A DNA stretch of 64,000 nt from Alkalitalea saponilacus. Its GTDB lineage: Bacteria > Bacteroidota > Bacteroidia > Bacteroidales > Marinilabiliaceae. Within the stretch, counting starts at the first letter, position 1, and each line of letters opens with the position of its first letter. The stretch lies in assembly GCF_900168165.1 (NCBI RefSeq), contig NZ_FUYV01000001.1, positions 496,001 through 560,000 of the forward strand. Reading direction: 5' to 3'. A program made the position numbers and the translations under genes. The notes under the pieces were generated by a model. The model did no database searches and was not told the DNA's origin. It worked only from the letters and a program-made list of their open reading frames with translations. This document shows positions 39,082 through 48,288 of this stretch, in pieces.

Positions 39082-40386
39082 ATGAACAGTTTTGAGATAA
39101 ATGGCCCCTGTCGGATGGCGGGAACCATCGTGCCACAGGGAGCAAAGAACGAAGCGTTACAGGTTATATGCGCCACTCTTTTAACTTCCGAAACAGTTTT
39201 TATTGATAACATACCTGATATTCTGGATGTGAATAATCTCATTCAGTTGTTGGGTGAAATGGGGGTGGAGATTAACCGGAAATCCCCTAATTCGTGTTTT
39301 TTCAAGGCTGCCAACGTAAATTTGGAGTACCTTCAATCCACCGATTTTCGAAAAAGAGCATCCTCACTTCGTGGATCCATTATGATTATGGGGCCACTTC
39401 TGGCTCGTTTTGGAAAAGCATATTTTCCAAAACCCGGAGGCGACAAGATTGGACGTCGCAGAATGGATACCCATTTCTACGGATTCGAAAAACTGGGAGC
39501 AACTTTCGAGTTTAATCCAAATGAGATTTTTTATACGGTTCATGCTGAATCACTCAGGGGCCGATATATCTTATTGGATGAAGCATCTGTTACCGGTACT
39601 GCAAATGTGATTATGGCAGCAGTGCTGACCCCCGGCGTTACAACTATTTACAATGCAGCCTGCGAACCATATATCCAGCAGTTATGTATTATGCTTACCC
39701 GAATGGGAGCATCCATCAGCGGAATTGGTTCAAACCTGCTCACCATTGATGGCGTGAAAGAACTTGGTGGTTGTAATCACCGGATATTGCCCGATATGAT
39801 TGAAGTGGGAAGTTTTATTGGAATGGCTGCCATGACCAAAAGTGAAATCACCATAAAGGATGCAGAGCCGGAGCATTTGGGAATCATTCCACTGGCTTTT
39901 AAGCGAATGGGCATCCAGATGGAAATCAGGGGGAACGATATTTATATCCCTTCTCAGGATAACTATACCATTGAAACCTTCATTGATGGCTCTATTATGA
40001 CCATCGCGGATGCTCCATGGCCTGGTTTGACCCCCGATTTGCTGAGTGTTTTTCTGGTTGTGGCCACTCAAGCCAAAGGGAGTGTGCTTATTCACCAGAA
40101 AATGTTTGAAAGCCGTTTGTTTTTTGTTGATAAACTCATCGACATGGGTGCCAGTATTATTTTGTGTGATCCGCACAGGGCAACCGTTATCGGCCATAAT
40201 CATGAGAACCTGCTCAGAGGTAGCGTGATGACTTCGCCAGATATCCGAGCAGGGGTGGCACTGTTGATTGCTGCGTTATCTGCTCAGGGTAAGAGTGTTA
40301 TTCATAATATTGAGCAGATTGACCGGGGATATCAGAACATTGAAATGAGGCTTAATCAATTGGGAGCGTCTATTCGTCGTGTTTAA
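39082..40386 (+). CDS. murA: UDP-N-acetylglucosamine 1-carboxyvinyltransferase (Cys-to-Asp type)
   Basis: 434 residues from ATG 39082; a TTG two codons earlier is less likely. It transfers enolpyruvate from PEP to UDP-GlcNAc, the first committed step of peptidoglycan. The EPSP-synthase-like fold is seen in VPQGAKNEALQVICATLLTS, RKRASSLRGSIMIMGPLLAR and GTANVIMAAVL. In the active-site loop the residue equivalent to Escherichia coli Cys115 is aspartate (PGGDKIGRRR, Asp about residue 121). That substitution is known to keep activity and to confer fosfomycin insensitivity in other bacteria. Two hairpin terminators follow the gene. Confidence 0.95.
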   Translation: MNSFEINGPCRMAGTIVPQGAKNEALQVICATLLTSETVFIDNIPDILDVNNLIQLLGEMGVEINRKSPNSCFFKAANVNLEYLQSTDFRKRASSLRGSIMIMGPLLARFGKAYFPKPGGDKIGRRRMDTHFYGFEKLGATFEFNPNEIFYTVHAESLRGRYILLDEASVTGTANVIMAAVLTPGVTTIYNAACEPYIQQLCIMLTRMGASISGIGSNLLTIDGVKELGGCNHRILPDMIEVGSFIGMAAMTKSEITIKDAEPEHLGIIPLAFKRMGIQMEIRGNDIYIPSQDNYTIETFIDGSIMTIADAPWPGLTPDLLSVFLVVATQAKGSVLIHQKMFESRLFFVDKLIDMGASIILCDPHRATVIGHNHENLLRGSVMTSPDIRAGVALLIAALSAQGKSVIHNIEQIDRGYQNIEMRLNQLGASIRRV

Positions 40387-40403
40387 TCAATCATTCGTAA
40401 ATG

Positions 40404-40436
40404 AAAAATGACTGTTAGTCATTTTTGTTTCTTTTT
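40404..40436 (+). terminator. First intrinsic terminator after murA
   Basis: AAAAATGAC (40404-40412), loop TGTTA, GTCATTTTT (40418-40426), then a T-rich run. Confidence 0.8.
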
Positions 40437-40440
40437 AACT

Positions 40441-40481
40441 AATCCTTATGTTTCTGATTATCAGAAATGTAAGGATTTTTC
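40441..40481 (+). terminator. Second hairpin after murA
   Basis: AATCCTTA/TAAGGATT outer stem and TTTCTGA/TCAGAAA inner stem, separated by a two-base mismatch and followed by TTTTT. It may back up the first terminator. Confidence 0.7.
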
Positions 40482-40668
40482 ATTATAATATAATGATAAT
40501 AATTAACAAACGCAAACACTTAAATTTGGATTGTATATGTTTTAAAGCATAATTTTGGAGCATAATTTACACCGGTCAACGTTTATTGTCAGTTCATGTA
40601 AAAAATGAAAAAGTTTACAATTAATGACGGAACTTTGTCCTGGTTATTATTCACCAAAACAATCAAAT

Positions 40669-41229
40669 ATGAGAATTAGAGCATTGATAATGTTGGCTGT
40701 GGCAGGATTGGTTTTTATATCCTTCATCAGTGGTTCCACCGAACCGGATATGGGATTAAAGATTGGAGACAGAGCCCCACAAATCGTTGCTTCTCTTCCT
40801 GATGGAACTTCTTTCGACTCAGACTCTTTAAAAGGAAAAATGGTGCTTGTGGATTTTTGGGCATCTTATGATGCACCATCACGCATCGATAATTACCGGA
40901 AAACTATGCTGTTGGAACGATTTGCCAATAGCGAGTTTCTTAACAGCGAAGGGTTTGTAATTGTAAGTATCTCTTTAGATCGATTCAAAACACCATTTTA
41001 TAAAACCATTGAAAGAGATAATCTTTTTGATTTTTATCACATCTGTGATTTTGAAGGAAGAGAATCAAAACTGGCGAAAAAATTTGCAATTAGTGATCAG
41101 ATGACCAACTTTTTAATTGATGGAGATGGTCGAATTGTTGAAACCAGTAACAATCTGGATCACATTGAATCAACACTCCAAAGAATGGAATCTGTTGATA
41201 GAACCCGATTTGCAGCCTATCGCAGATAG
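40669..41229 (+). CDS. TlpA/AhpC-type thioredoxin-fold protein lacking the redox cysteines
   Basis: 186 residues from ATG 40669, with an N-terminal hydrophobic anchor or signal (ALIMLAVAGLVFISFISG). The fold is clear: LKIGDRAPQIVASLPDGTSF, then MVLVDFWASYDAPSR, GFVIVSISLDRF and MTNFLIDGDGRIVE. The position normally reading WCxPC is YDAPS (residues about 67-71), so neither catalytic cysteine is present and ordinary thiol-disulfide exchange is impossible. It may be a structural or binding protein. It stands alone between murA and grpE. Confidence 0.82.
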   Translation: MRIRALIMLAVAGLVFISFISGSTEPDMGLKIGDRAPQIVASLPDGTSFDSDSLKGKMVLVDFWASYDAPSRIDNYRKTMLLERFANSEFLNSEGFVIVSISLDRFKTPFYKTIERDNLFDFYHICDFEGRESKLAKKFAISDQMTNFLIDGDGRIVETSNNLDHIESTLQRMESVDRTRFAAYRR

Positions 41230-41375
41230 GGTGTTTGCTAATTGGTTTGTTAATGAACTTAAAGACAGTGTCAGGTTTCTGATGCTGTCTTTGTCATTAT
41301 AGCAGAAAATATTTCAGCAAAAACAGCAAATCATGCCATTTTGTCCCGGTGTGAAGGATTGGCAAAAAAATTGAC

Positions 41376-41383
41376 TACTTTTG
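41376..41383 (+). promoter_or_regulatory. Candidate -7 element before grpE
   Basis: TACTTTTG followed by CAGC, 69 nt before the grpE start, fits the TAnnTTTG box. A TTG lies 14 nt before it, shorter than the usual spacing. No CIRCE-type inverted repeat was seen. Confidence 0.35.
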
Positions 41384-41451
41384 CAGCGGAATCGTATGAT
41401 TCAATCATCATTAATTCTAATCAGTTACAAAAAATAATAGTTAGTACAGAT

Positions 41452-42066
41452 ATGGCTAAAAAAAGTTCTGCAAAGAAGGAAAAAGAGGACGTTGTAAACG
41501 AAACCGAAGAGGTAGAGCAATCAACAAAACTTGAAAAGGAGGACGTTGATTCCAAAAACAATGGTGAGGCAAATCAGTCTGAAGATCAGGAACAAGGAGA
41601 GGTGGATGAAAAGGAGGAAATGATTGAGAAATTGCAGCAGCAAATATCTGATCTCAACGATAAGCACATTCGGTTAATTGCTGAGTATGATAACTACAGA
41701 AAGCGGACATTAAAAGAAAAAATAGATCTTTCGCGTCAGGCAGGTGAAAAAATATTTGTAGATATTTTATCTGTGGTCGACGATTTTGAAAGAGCCATTC
41801 AACATTTGGGAAGTGCCAGCGATTTGGATTCCGTTAAGGATGGCATTGATCTTATTTATAACAAATTCACCGGTTACCTGTCGCGCCAGGGAGTAAAAGT
41901 CATTGAAACGGAAAATCAGGAGTTTGATGCAGATTTGCATGAAGCTGTTACTAAAATACCTGCCCCTTCCGAAGAGATGAAGGGAAAAATAGTGGATTGT
42001 GTGCAAAAGGGATATATGCTTGACGATAAAGTGATCAGGTATCCCAAAGTTGTGGTTGGCGAATAA
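41452..42066 (+). CDS. grpE: Nucleotide exchange factor GrpE
   Basis: 204 residues from ATG 41452; the open frame to 41341 is upstream of the promoter-like element. A charged N-terminal coiled region (many K, E, D, Q) leads to the long helix IAEYDNYRKRTLKEK, then IFVDILSVVDDFERAI, and the beta domain ending VQKGYMLDDKVIRYPKVVV. It releases ADP from DnaK. dnaJ follows after 19 bp, so both co-chaperones are made together; dnaK is not in this window. Confidence 0.96.
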   Translation: MAKKSSAKKEKEDVVNETEEVEQSTKLEKEDVDSKNNGEANQSEDQEQGEVDEKEEMIEKLQQQISDLNDKHIRLIAEYDNYRKRTLKEKIDLSRQAGEKIFVDILSVVDDFERAIQHLGSASDLDSVKDGIDLIYNKFTGYLSRQGVKVIETENQEFDADLHEAVTKIPAPSEEMKGKIVDCVQKGYMLDDKVIRYPKVVVGE

Positions 42067-42085
42067 AAATTAAAGGAAACCTGTC

Positions 42086-43237
42086 ATGTCAAAAAGAGAT
42101 TACTACGAAATACTTGAGGTTAGCAAAAATGCTTCTGCAGAGGAGATAAAAAAGGCTTACAGAAAAAAAGCCATACAGTTTCACCCGGATAAAAACCCGG
42201 GAAATAAGGAAGCTGAGGAAAAATTTAAAGAAGCTGCTGAAGCATATGAGGTGCTAAGTAATCAGGATAAACGTAAACGTTACGATCAGTTTGGACATGC
42301 AGGCGTTGGTGGAGCTACCGGTGGAGGTGGTTTTGGTGGCGGCGGCATGAGCATGGATGATATTTTCTCCCACTTTGGAGACATTTTTGGTGGTGGTTTT
42401 GGCGGTTTCGGAGGTTTTGGCGGATTTGGTTCGTCCGGCTCACAACGGGTAAACAAAGGTTCAAACCTGAGGGTTAAGGTGAAGCTCACTTTACAGGAAA
42501 TTGCCAATGGTGTTGAGAAAAAAATAAAGGTCAAAAAATATGTGAGTTGCCAGCATTGTAATGGCACCGGGGCCGATAAAGGTTCGGCTTACAGCGATTG
42601 TAGCACTTGCCGGGGCACCGGACAGGTTACCCGCATTTCAAATACCATTTTGGGCCAAATGCAAACCCGTTCAACCTGTCCAACCTGTCATGGAGAAGGA
42701 CGTATCATTACCCACAAATGTGCGCAATGTAACGGCGAAGGCCTGATGAGAGAGGATGAAATCGTTACCATCAACATACCTGCCGGGGTGGAAGAAGGAA
42801 TGCAGCTTTCAGTTTCAGGCAAGGGGAATGCCGCTCGAAGAGGCGGCATTAACGGCGATTTGCTGGTGCTTATTCAGGAAGAACAACACCCGGAACTTAT
42901 TCGTGACGGACACGATTTGATTTATAATCTCACAATGAGCATTCCGGACGCAATTCTGGGAGCTCCAGTGGAAATTCCAACCGTAGAAGGGAAGGTAAAA
43001 GTGAAAATTGAACCAGGTACCCAACCCGGTAAAATATTGCGACTTAAAGGAAAAGGTTTACCTGAGGTGAACGGATATCACAGGGGTGATTTGCTGGTCA
43101 GAATCAACGTGTTTATTCCGAAAGATATTTCCCGGGAAGATGCCAAAGTCATTGAAAAACTTAAGGAATCGGAGGCTTTTATCCCCGGTCAGGGAGATGA
43201 ACAAAGTTTTTTCAGCAGAATGAAAAACATGTTTTGA
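42086..43237 (+). CDS. dnaJ: Chaperone DnaJ
   Basis: 383 residues. J domain at 1-70 with the HPD motif in FHPDKNPG, a glycine/phenylalanine-rich region at about 75-125 (repeats of GGFGGF), the zinc-finger domain with four CxxCxGxG repeats ([32 protein letters not shown]), and the C-terminal substrate-binding domains. It is a complete type A J-protein that delivers clients to DnaK. It is the second gene of grpE-dnaJ, with oxyR 29 bp downstream on the same strand. Confidence 0.97.
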   Translation: MSKRDYYEILEVSKNASAEEIKKAYRKKAIQFHPDKNPGNKEAEEKFKEAAEAYEVLSNQDKRKRYDQFGHAGVGGATGGGGFGGGGMSMDDIFSHFGDIFGGGFGGFGGFGGFGSSGSQRVNKGSNLRVKVKLTLQEIANGVEKKIKVKKYVSCQHCNGTGADKGSAYSDCSTCRGTGQVTRISNTILGQMQTRSTCPTCHGEGRIITHKCAQCNGEGLMREDEIVTINIPAGVEEGMQLSVSGKGNAARRGGINGDLLVLIQEEQHPELIRDGHDLIYNLTMSIPDAILGAPVEIPTVEGKVKVKIEPGTQPGKILRLKGKGLPEVNGYHRGDLLVRINVFIPKDISREDAKVIEKLKESEAFIPGQGDEQSFFSRMKNMF

Positions 43238-43266
43238 TATTTCCCGGAATCTATTAAATCTATACC

Positions 43267-44193
43267 ATGAACATTCAACAACTGGAGTACATTGTGGCGC
43301 TGGATGAACACCGGCACTTTGTAACGGCAGCTGAGCATTGCCACGTTACCCAGCCTACTCTCACCATGCAGTTAAAAAAGCTTGAAGAGGAGTTAGGCAT
43401 CCAGTTGTTCGATCGCACAAAAAAGCCATTAAAACCAACTCCCGGTGGAGAAGTGTTTATAGCAAAAGCCCGAAGAATTTTAATGGATATTGACGACCTG
43501 CACGCCTCGGTTGCAGGAGAAAAATCGGGCATTAAAGGGGAATTCCGTTTGGGCATTATTCCCACATTGGCTCCTCATTTGTTACCGCTGTTTTTAGGCC
43601 ATTTTGTGGAAAACAACCCCGAAACCATTCTTAGGATTGAAGAGATGGAGTCGGAGTACATCATAAAAGCTCTTCACGAAAACCGTTTGGATGTGGCCAT
43701 CATGGCCACACCCACTGATGAGCGGAATTTCAAGGAAACGGTTTTGTTTAATGAAGCGTTCCTTTTTTATGCCCCCATTGGACACCCGTTGCTAAATACC
43801 GAAGAAATTGAAGCTGATAAATTGGATGTTTCAGGCATGTTGTTACTTTCCGACGGCCACTGTTTCCGAAATCAGGCGTTGAAAATTTGCAACAAAGGCA
43901 GCAACGAAAGCAATTTTCAGTTTCATTACCAGAGCGGATCCATTGAAACACTAAAAGGGTTGGTGCGCAAAGGGATTGGCTACACCCTGGTTCCTGAATT
44001 GGCTGTTAACGGAGTCGATAAAGAATTCATGCGTCGCTTCAAAAGTCCCGAGCCGGTTCGCGAAGTTAGCCTGGTTACACATACCAGCTTTTCCCGTACA
44101 TTGCTCATCGAAAAATTAAAAACTTCTATCAGAGAAACACTTCCCAAACACATAGAAGCTCCCAAAGAGTTTGTTAAGATTAAGTGGCGGTAG
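43267..44193 (+). CDS. oxyR: LysR-family peroxide sensor OxyR
   Basis: 308 residues. N-terminal LysR winged helix-turn-helix (VTAAEHCHVTQPTLTMQLKK), then a periplasmic-binding-fold sensor domain. The redox loop GHCFRNQALKIC has cysteines at residues 199 and 208, the same numbers as the sensing pair of Escherichia coli OxyR, so peroxide sensing through a disulfide is likely. It lies 29 bp after dnaJ, which may put it in the stress operon. No katG, ahpC or dps gene is in the window. Confidence 0.92.
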   Translation: MNIQQLEYIVALDEHRHFVTAAEHCHVTQPTLTMQLKKLEEELGIQLFDRTKKPLKPTPGGEVFIAKARRILMDIDDLHASVAGEKSGIKGEFRLGIIPTLAPHLLPLFLGHFVENNPETILRIEEMESEYIIKALHENRLDVAIMATPTDERNFKETVLFNEAFLFYAPIGHPLLNTEEIEADKLDVSGMLLLSDGHCFRNQALKICNKGSNESNFQFHYQSGSIETLKGLVRKGIGYTLVPELAVNGVDKEFMRRFKSPEPVREVSLVTHTSFSRTLLIEKLKTSIRETLPKHIEAPKEFVKIKWR

Positions 44194-44467
44194 GGAAGTA
44201 GACCCCAGCGAGGCATGAGCATTAATATAGAGCACCTCCTACGCACATTATCTAAATAATTTATTGCCCTGTTAAGGGTAAATGCATGAATAAATATTGC
44301 ACACTTGCAGTACTCCATCATTTAATAATTGAACATTTGTGGACGATGCCCCAAGACAATGCGGGCCCTTTCAGGATCAACATAATAGTAATGTGTCAAA
44401 GCGGAACTTGTTACAATAATATTTCGCGATTTGGATTTGGGAGCTGCATCATTTAACTTAATTTTTA
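44194..44467. other. Intergenic region before peptide gene 1
   Basis: No gene seen. The sequence is AT-rich with no long open frame. The segment GAAGTAGACCCCAGCGAGG soon after oxyR resembles AAGTAGACCCGAACC at about 38263, a weak hint of a dispersed repeat. Confidence 0.4.
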
Positions 44468-44498
44468 TTTGCAGCTTTATTTTTTTTTTTTTTCTTTG
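44468..44498 (+). promoter_or_regulatory. Promoter of peptide gene 1
   Basis: TTTG (44468-44471), a 19-nt spacer made mostly of T, then TTTCTTTG (44491-44498) followed by CA. This is close to the Bacteroidota TTTG-N19-TAnnTTTG promoter, and the same arrangement occurs before peptide genes 2 and 3. Confidence 0.6.
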
Positions 44499-44517
44499 CA
44501 GGGCGAAAAGAAAAATT

Positions 44518-44536
44518 CCGGATACAAGTTTTCCGG
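44518..44536 (+). promoter_or_regulatory. Leader hairpin of peptide gene 1
   Basis: CCGGA (44518-44522), 9-nt loop, TCCGG (44532-44536), with outer A-T pairs after a T-T mismatch. It lies 19 nt after the -7 box, as do the corresponding hairpins of the other two copies, but the stem bases differ. Confidence 0.55.
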
Positions 44537-44568
44537 TATAATCAAATGCAAAACCTTAATTTATTGAT

Positions 44569-44685
44569 ATGATAACCCTTAACTCTATTCCTAACAGACC
44601 AATGCTTTTATCTCTTAATCTTCTTCTGCGGATATTCTCTTCGTGCAGATTTACCTCCTTTTTTGTTTGCTACAACGATTCCTGA
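44569..44685 (+). CDS. Short peptide of the VC[YF]NDS family, copy 1
   Basis: A 38-residue open frame with its own promoter and a 70-nt leader. The peptide has a hydrophobic middle (PMLLSLNLLLRIFSSC) and ends TSFFVCYNDS. Two further genes in the window (50124, 50545) have the same length and end almost identically, including the exact stop position. Codons for the shared end differ at third positions between copies (ACC/ACT, TTT/TTC, TCC/TCG), which argues for selection on the peptide. The gene lies 315 bp before a DUF4249/TonB receptor cassette. No known family was recognised. It could be an exported peptide, a regulatory leader peptide or a substrate of the neighbouring surface system. Confidence 0.6.
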   Translation: MITLNSIPNRPMLLSLNLLLRIFSSCRFTSFFVCYNDS

Positions 44686-44780
44686 ACATTATGTGTTTTC
44701 AAAAAGCATTTGCATTTATGTGCTGCTTGTAGACAAATTCCATATTCTAAATTTTAAAGATATTTCTTATTGCCGTCAAG

Positions 44781-44817
44781 TTCGTCATCGGATGACTTAA
44801 AGTCATCCGATGACGAA
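44781..44817. promoter_or_regulatory. Double palindrome between peptide gene 1 and the DUF4249 gene
   Basis: Two copies of the 13-bp palindrome GTCATC-S-GATGAC (44783-44795 and 44803-44815), spaced so that together they also form a perfect 17-bp inverted repeat with loop TAA. No T run follows, so it is not a standard terminator. It looks like an operator for a dimeric regulator or a strong RNA hairpin in the leader of the DUF4249 gene. Confidence 0.6.
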
Positions 44818-44999
44818 ATGGATTAATCTAAAATTCGTAATTTTTATATAATTAAGGACTTTAATTTGTCTAATTCCGCCATACGGGACTTCTCTCAGCT
44901 CAGCGGTTTACAATCTAAGTCCGATACATTCGGGGCTAACAATTTATTGGGTTAAATCAGGATTTAATAATTCACAATGAAAACTTATCTAATTTATTA

Positions 45000-45887
45000 A
45001 TGACTAAATATATATCAGTTTTTTGGCTTTTGTTTCTTGTCTTATTATCCTGCGCTAAGGTTATTGACTTTCCGCCTGTTGATTTTGAGAAAGAAGCAAC
45101 AATGAATGCTTTTGTAATTGCTGGTGAGCCAATATTGGTGCATTTATCTAGTTCTGATTATATTGAAGGTGGAGAACTCCACCCAATTACTGATGCCGAA
45201 ATACTTATTTATTCCAACGGGGAATTGATCGATCATGACATATATTCAGAATCTGGGTGGTATTATTCTGAAATAATAGCTTCAGAAGGGAAATCATATT
45301 GTATTCGGGCAGCATTGACGCAGGGTGATACTTTAATTGCCAACCAAACGGTTCCGGTTAACCCTGGTATAATTGCAATAAATCACATTAATGAAGCTGG
45401 TGTTGATGAAGAGGGGGTAGCCTATCCATCTGTAAAGGTAACTCTTGAAAACAAATTGGAAAGGACACACTATTATGAAATAATTCTTAAATACAGAGAA
45501 CGAGAAGAAGTGCAGATCCCTGAAATCATTTTTATTGATGATCCTTTATTGTTAAGAACAGGATTGCCGCTTTTGTTATTTACTGATGAAGGCGTCACCG
45601 GTGAGGTGTATACGGTTTCAATAAACTATACTACCGGAAGTGTTTCAGGGAGTGTTGATGGTGGCGAGAAAATGCAGCTATATCCTTTAACCGTTGAATT
45701 GAGAGCTGTAACCGAAGAGTATTATAGTTACCGGGAATATTATTATTTAAATATGCAGTCTCAACGCGAGCTTGAGCCCGGGCAGATGAATTATCCTGTT
45801 CCTTTATATTCTAATGTTAACAATGGGTATGGGGTTGTTGTAGCCTTTAGCTCTGTTGTGTCTGATGTTATTGACCCAAATGAGTAA
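45000..45887 (+). CDS. DUF4249 family lipoprotein, cassette A
   Basis: 295 residues. Lipobox LVLLSC near residue 18 indicates a lipoprotein. The rest is a beta-rich DUF4249 protein (MNAFVIAGEPILVHLS, ITDAEILIYSNGELID, AVTEEYYSYREYYYLNM). The family is typically encoded directly before a TonB receptor and is thought to be its surface or periplasmic partner; no biochemical function is established. Its stop overlaps the receptor start by 8 bases (ATGAGTAA), implying translational coupling. A paralogue with the same neighbours lies at 50842. Confidence 0.85.
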   Translation: MTKYISVFWLLFLVLLSCAKVIDFPPVDFEKEATMNAFVIAGEPILVHLSSSDYIEGGELHPITDAEILIYSNGELIDHDIYSESGWYYSEIIASEGKSYCIRAALTQGDTLIANQTVPVNPGIIAINHINEAGVDEEGVAYPSVKVTLENKLERTHYYEIILKYREREEVQIPEIIFIDDPLLLRTGLPLLLFTDEGVTGEVYTVSINYTTGSVSGSVDGGEKMQLYPLTVELRAVTEEYYSYREYYYLNMQSQRELEPGQMNYPVPLYSNVNNGYGVVVAFSSVVSDVIDPNE

Positions 45888-48288
45888 TCTTCGATTTTCT
45901 ATATTTTTATTGTTGACGATATGTTTATTCTCTAATGTGTCGGGGCAAATACGTATTGGGGGTATTGTAAGAGATGCTGTTACCAGGGAATCGCTAATTG
46001 GGGCACACCTTATTTTAAATAATGGCAGTGTGGTGGGAGTAACTGATAACAACGGTTTTTTCACATTACAAGTCTCTATTGGAAGTCATTCTCTACAAGC
46101 ATCTTATATTGGTTATAAAACAAAAAAGGCTCCTTTGTTTGTTTCTAGTGATACCATATTGCATATTTTTCTTTCACCTGATACCAATCTGGAAGAGGTG
46201 GTTGTAAAGGCAGGAATGATCACATCATCCAATACACACCGGATAAGTGGGGAGCTAATAGATAATCTTCCTGTAATAAGCGGAAAGCCGGATGTAGGCA
46301 AAGCACTCCATTTGATGCCCGGAATTTCCGGAACACACGAAGCATCTTCAACTTTAATAGTAAGGGGTGGAGGCCCGGGGGAGAATTTATATATGTTGGA
46401 TGGAATTCCGTTGACTTATGTTCATCATCTCGGAGGATTCTCTTCGGTCTTTAATCCTGAGATATTGAACGATGTAACTGTTTATAAAGGTGGGTTTCCT
46501 TCCCGTTTTGGCGGGAAGTTGTCATCTGTCATAGATATTACACAGCGAGAAGGGAATAAGAATTCCTATAAAGGAAGTCTTGACATTGGAGTTACCGATG
46601 CCTCTTTCAGTTTTGAAGGTCCTTTGATAAAGGACGAAGCGGGTTTTATTATTTCGGGTCGAAAAACTATGTTTGACCCGTTGCTAATTTGGTTTACCAA
46701 TAATACCAATTATGGAAATGTATTCTATTATGGTTTTCATGATATAAACGTAAAAGCAACATGGGACGTTAGTCCATCTCAAAAACTGACATGGTTTATC
46801 TATCATGGCGACGATTATCTGGTTAACAGATCGGGACGGAAAGGATCAGCTTCAGGTGTAAATTACCGACATCGTAATGTCTGGGGGAATTGGTTAACAG
46901 CACTTCGGTGGCAACACCTGATAAACTCCTCCACATTTTTTAATAGCAGTTTATCATATTCAAGATACAGGATCCAAAGCCAGAGTAAATCAGAGTCTTT
47001 ACATGATAATTCAAAGTTTGAAAGATTGAACCAGTCTGCCCTTGATCACTATTTGTTTCAGAACTGGATCAGGAATGATCTGTTCCCCTGGTGGAAAATG
47101 AGATTGGGTCTGGATGTATCAATATATCGGCATTCCCGATTCTATGCTGATAAAATGATGGAACAGGAGGCAATACAGGCTTATGAACCTATTGCTTATA
47201 TTGAGAATGACATATCTGTATCTGATAAAATTGAAATTTCTCCCGGTTTTAGATATGTGCTTTATAACAGTACCGGATATCGAAAGTATAGTTATGAGCC
47301 CCGGCTCTCTGTGGGATATTTTGTAACAGAAAAGCAACGGATTGGGTTTGACTATTCCCGGGTACGACAGTTTAATCATCATATTCAATCAGCAACCGGT
47401 GGTTTTAATAATGAATTGTGGTTGCCATCGGACGATTTATTGCCGCCATCTCGTTCAGACCAGTGGTCATTAGGATGGACAGGCTTAGTATTTGATGGAG
47501 ATTTAGATTTTGGTATCTCGTTGTATCATAAAAGATTGTACAACCTGATTTCATTTCGTGATGGCTACGAGACTCCATTAAACAATCCCGATTTGAACAA
47601 ATTCGTTAATGTCGGAGGCAAAGGAACTGTTGAAGGTTTGGAGTTTTTTCTGAACAGAAACAGAGGTGTGTTTACCGGATCTTTGAATTACACATTGTCA
47701 GATGCGAATCGCATTTTCCCTGATGTAAACGATGGCATTGCGTATAACTATGAATTTAACGCAAAACATTCGGTTTCGCTGTTCTTGAATGTTTCCATGA
47801 GTGATAGGTGGAGTATTAATGGTTTATGGACGTTTCATAGCGGATTGCCCTACACTCCGGTAATAGGGCGACATACAATTTTAGACCCCAACATGGAATT
47901 TGGGGAGTTGCCATTTGAAGAGGAAGCACTTGTATATGGAAAGCGTAACAGTAACAGAATGTCCAGTTATCATCGAATGGATGTGTCACTGGTTAATAGG
48001 GGTTACACACGTTGGAATCATTTGAAAAGAGAGTGGCGCTTTGGAATTTATAATCTCTATAACCGACACAATCCTGCTTATTACAGATATGCAAGATATT
48101 TCGATAATCCTGGCTATCAGGGAACAGATGATTATATGCCATTTAATTTGTATAGTGTTAGTTACTTCTCCATAATTCCCTCTGTTTCTTACAAAGTTTA
48201 TTTTGGCGAAAGAGGGAATGGCAGAAAGTCTGCTGATGGAGGTTTTTTTAAACGTTTTAAAAGATGGTTTTTTTATGAAGTAGATTAG
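45880..48288 (+). CDS. TonB-dependent receptor, cassette A
   Basis: 802 residues from ATG 45880, chosen because it overlaps the DUF4249 stop and begins a good signal peptide (LRFSIFLLLTICLFSNVSG). A carboxypeptidase-regulatory-like domain (about 25-110) is followed by a plug domain (DNLPVISGKPDVGKALHLMP, IVRGGGPGENLYMLDGIPL, GGFPSRFGGKLSSVIDI) and a barrel. It is similar throughout to the receptor at 51712. Ligand unknown. Together with DUF4249 and the following barrel protein it forms a three-gene unit. Confidence 0.93.
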   Translation: MSNLRFSIFLLLTICLFSNVSGQIRIGGIVRDAVTRESLIGAHLILNNGSVVGVTDNNGFFTLQVSIGSHSLQASYIGYKTKKAPLFVSSDTILHIFLSPDTNLEEVVVKAGMITSSNTHRISGELIDNLPVISGKPDVGKALHLMPGISGTHEASSTLIVRGGGPGENLYMLDGIPLTYVHHLGGFSSVFNPEILNDVTVYKGGFPSRFGGKLSSVIDITQREGNKNSYKGSLDIGVTDASFSFEGPLIKDEAGFIISGRKTMFDPLLIWFTNNTNYGNVFYYGFHDINVKATWDVSPSQKLTWFIYHGDDYLVNRSGRKGSASGVNYRHRNVWGNWLTALRWQHLINSSTFFNSSLSYSRYRIQSQSKSESLHDNSKFERLNQSALDHYLFQNWIRNDLFPWWKMRLGLDVSIYRHSRFYADKMMEQEAIQAYEPIAYIENDISVSDKIEISPGFRYVLYNSTGYRKYSYEPRLSVGYFVTEKQRIGFDYSRVRQFNHHIQSATGGFNNELWLPSDDLLPPSRSDQWSLGWTGLVFDGDLDFGISLYHKRLYNLISFRDGYETPLNNPDLNKFVNVGGKGTVEGLEFFLNRNRGVFTGSLNYTLSDANRIFPDVNDGIAYNYEFNAKHSVSLFLNVSMSDRWSINGLWTFHSGLPYTPVIGRHTILDPNMEFGELPFEEEALVYGKRNSNRMSSYHRMDVSLVNRGYTRWNHLKREWRFGIYNLYNRHNPAYYRYARYFDNPGYQGTDDYMPFNLYSVSYFSIIPSVSYKVYFGERGNGRKSADGGFFKRFKRWFFYEVD

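Noticed and set aside
42286-42567. Proline-rich minus-strand frame inside dnaJ
   Set aside because: It is the complement of the glycine-rich DnaJ linker, a compositional artefact.
44480-44500. Poly-T tract as a slippage or phase-variation switch
   Set aside because: The tract lies between promoter boxes, so length changes could tune expression, but the three copies differ in T content and nothing shows variability; recorded only as part of the promoter.
44781-44817. Intrinsic terminator for peptide gene 1
   Set aside because: The stem is strong but no T run follows on either strand; an operator or RNA structure is more likely.
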